Source: Chloroflexi bacterium UBA6019 (GTDB lineage Bacteria; Chloroflexota; Dormibacteria; Dormibacterales; Dormibacteraceae). From it: DNA of 7,190 bases. The position numbers and the translations under genes were made by a program. Position 1 is the stretch's first letter, and every line of letters starts with the position of its first letter. Shown one piece after another: positions 6,130 to 7,190 of this stretch. Below the pieces are notes generated by a model. That model saw only the letters and a program-made list of their open reading frames with translations, did no database searches and was not told the origin of the DNA. The stretch is from assembly GCA_002427995.1 (NCBI GenBank), contig DIZV01000007.1, positions 857-8,046 of the forward strand. Reading direction: 5' to 3'.

Positions 6130-7190
6130 CGGGTTCTCCTGTCGTCGCGGAGGATCTGGAACATCAGTGCCACGCCGCCCAGTGCCGCGACGCCGAAGAA
6201 GATGATGGCGAGGCCCGGGTAGCCGAGCAACCGGAAGGAGGTCGGCACCTGCATCAGCATCGCGGCTCCGACGATCAGGGCCGCCATCAGGAGGCCGAGG
6301 GTGATGCGGTTGGCGATCTTCTGGAACCCGCTCAGAAGCTTGTTCTCGTCGATCGTCTGGACCTTGATCTCGAACTCGTTGTTGGCAACCGCTTCCAGGA
6401 TCTTGTTCAGCCGCCCCGGCATCCGCTCGGCCAGCTCTTTCATCTCGAGCACGTTCTGGAAGAAGTTGCCCGGCGAAAGGCTCTTCAGCATCCGCCGCTG
6501 CATGATGTCGGCGGCGCTCTCCCGGATCTCCAGGTTGGGGTTGAAGTCGGGGTCGAGCAGGTAGCCGACCTGGTCCAGGTTGAGGAGGGTCTTGCCGAGC
6601 ATCGCCAGTTCGGGTGGCATCCGGACGCCCGCGCTGCCCGAGATGTTGAAGATCTCGAGCATGATCCGGCCGACCGCGACCTCCTTCATCGTCACGTCCT
6701 GGTGGCGGGCGACGAGGTCGGCAATGGCGCGGTTGTAGACGGTCTCGTCAAAGTCCTCGGTCCGCTGGGCGATCCGCAGGGAGTAGGTCACGGCGTCGTC
6801 GCTGCGGCCTTCGCTGACGGCGAGCAGGAGCTGGATCAGGTGTTCCTGCAGCCTCGGCGCGACGTGGGCGACCATTCCCAGGTCGATCAGCGCGATCCGC
6901 TTGTCCTCGGTCAGGAAGACGTTGCCCGGGTGCGGGTCGGCATGGAAGAACCCGTCGATCAGGATCTGCTTCAGGTAGGCGCGGAAGAGCTGACCCGCCA
7001 GCTTCTTGCCATCGAGGTCGAGCTTGGCCAGCGGGCTCAGGCGGGTGATCTTGACGCCCTTGACGAAGTCCATCGTCAGGACCCGGGAGGTCGTGAAGCC
7101 GTCGACCGGCCGCGGGACGATGATCCGGTCGAACTCCTCCAGGTTGGTTCCCAGGGTGAGCAGGTTCTGCGCCTCCTGCCGGTAGTCGAG
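6126..7190 (-). CDS. UbiB/ABC1/AarF-type atypical kinase, C-terminal part (runs off right edge)
   Basis: The visible 354 residues are the C-terminal part of an ABC1/ADCK/UbiB protein, a family of kinase-like ATPases that support ubiquinone or other isoprenoid-lipid metabolism. Its start, including the family's KxGQ motif, lies beyond the right edge; full proteins usually have over 500 residues. The fragment opens with LDYRQEAQN, the conserved ELDYxxEA block. Catalytic-loop motif HADPHPGN (bases 6921-6944) and the metal-binding IDLGM (around 6876-6887) are intact. Downstream is a helical region with VRMPPELAMLGKTLLNLDQV, typical of the family. Two membrane helices close the protein (about ITLGLLMAALIVGAAML and YPGLAIIFFGVAALGGVALMF), as in UbiB-like proteins that sit at the membrane. 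The reading frame is continuous from 7190, so the ATG at 7071-7073 is internal and not the start. The cellular target cannot be told from this window, and no quinone-synthesis gene is visible. Confidence 0.95.
   Translation of the reverse strand, partial: LDYRQEAQNLLTLGTNLEEFDRIIVPRPVDGFTTSRVLTMDFVKGVKITRLSPLAKLDLDGKKLAGQLFRAYLKQILIDGFFHADPHPGNVFLTEDKRIALIDLGMVAHVAPRLQEHLIQLLLAVSEGRSDDAVTYSLRIAQRTEDFDETVYNRAIADLVARHQDVTMKEVAVGRIMLEIFNISGSAGVRMPPELAMLGKTLLNLDQVGYLLDPDFNPNLEIRESAADIMQRRMLKSLSPGNFFQNVLEMKELAERMPGRLNKILEAVANNEFEIKVQTIDENKLLSGFQKIANRITLGLLMAALIVGAAMLMQVPTSFRLLGYPGLAIIFFGVAALGGVALMFQILRDDRRTR

Overview
The window is a GC-rich bacterial chromosomal segment: third codon positions are mostly G or C, GTG and TTG starts occur, and genes are tightly packed. 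It holds eight protein-coding genes, two of them cut by the window edges. The gene set (CysS, a MoeA-like molybdopterin-binding protein, DUF309, an EamA transporter, a PrsW-type protease, an HD phosphohydrolase and a UbiB-type kinase) and the codon use fit a high-GC Gram-positive or Chloroflexota/Dormibacterota-like lineage. This is inference only, since no rRNA or lineage marker is present. I see no mobile element, CRISPR array, tRNA or rRNA.

Layout, left to right. (1) 1-584, minus: N-terminal part of cysS, running off the left edge. (2) 609-1598, plus: MoeA/MoCF-like molybdopterin-binding protein, divergent from cysS with only about 24 bases between starts. (3) 1606-2771, minus: a translationally coupled pair, an EamA/DMT transporter followed by a small DUF309 protein, joined by a 4-base GTGA overlap. 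(4) 2772-2906: the only sizeable non-coding stretch, a divergent intergenic region with a small hairpin. (5) 2907-6129, plus: a compact three-gene cluster of a membrane-anchored protein of unknown function, a PrsW-family intramembrane protease (joined by another GTGA overlap), and a SAMHD1/dGTPase-like HD phosphohydrolase 11 bases later. (6) 6126-7190, minus: C-terminal part of a UbiB/ABC1/AarF-type kinase-like protein, entering from the right edge and converging on the HD gene so that both stop codons share one CTAG.

Most of the window is ordinary housekeeping sequence. The part most worth a second look is the 2907-6129 cluster. There, an unrecognised single-pass protein is coupled in translation to an intramembrane protease whose catalytic motifs are intact and whose charged C-terminal tail is about 100 residues long. 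An HD nucleotide hydrolase-like enzyme follows at once. A membrane protease with its substrate or partner is a reasonable hypothesis, but the sequence alone does not show it.
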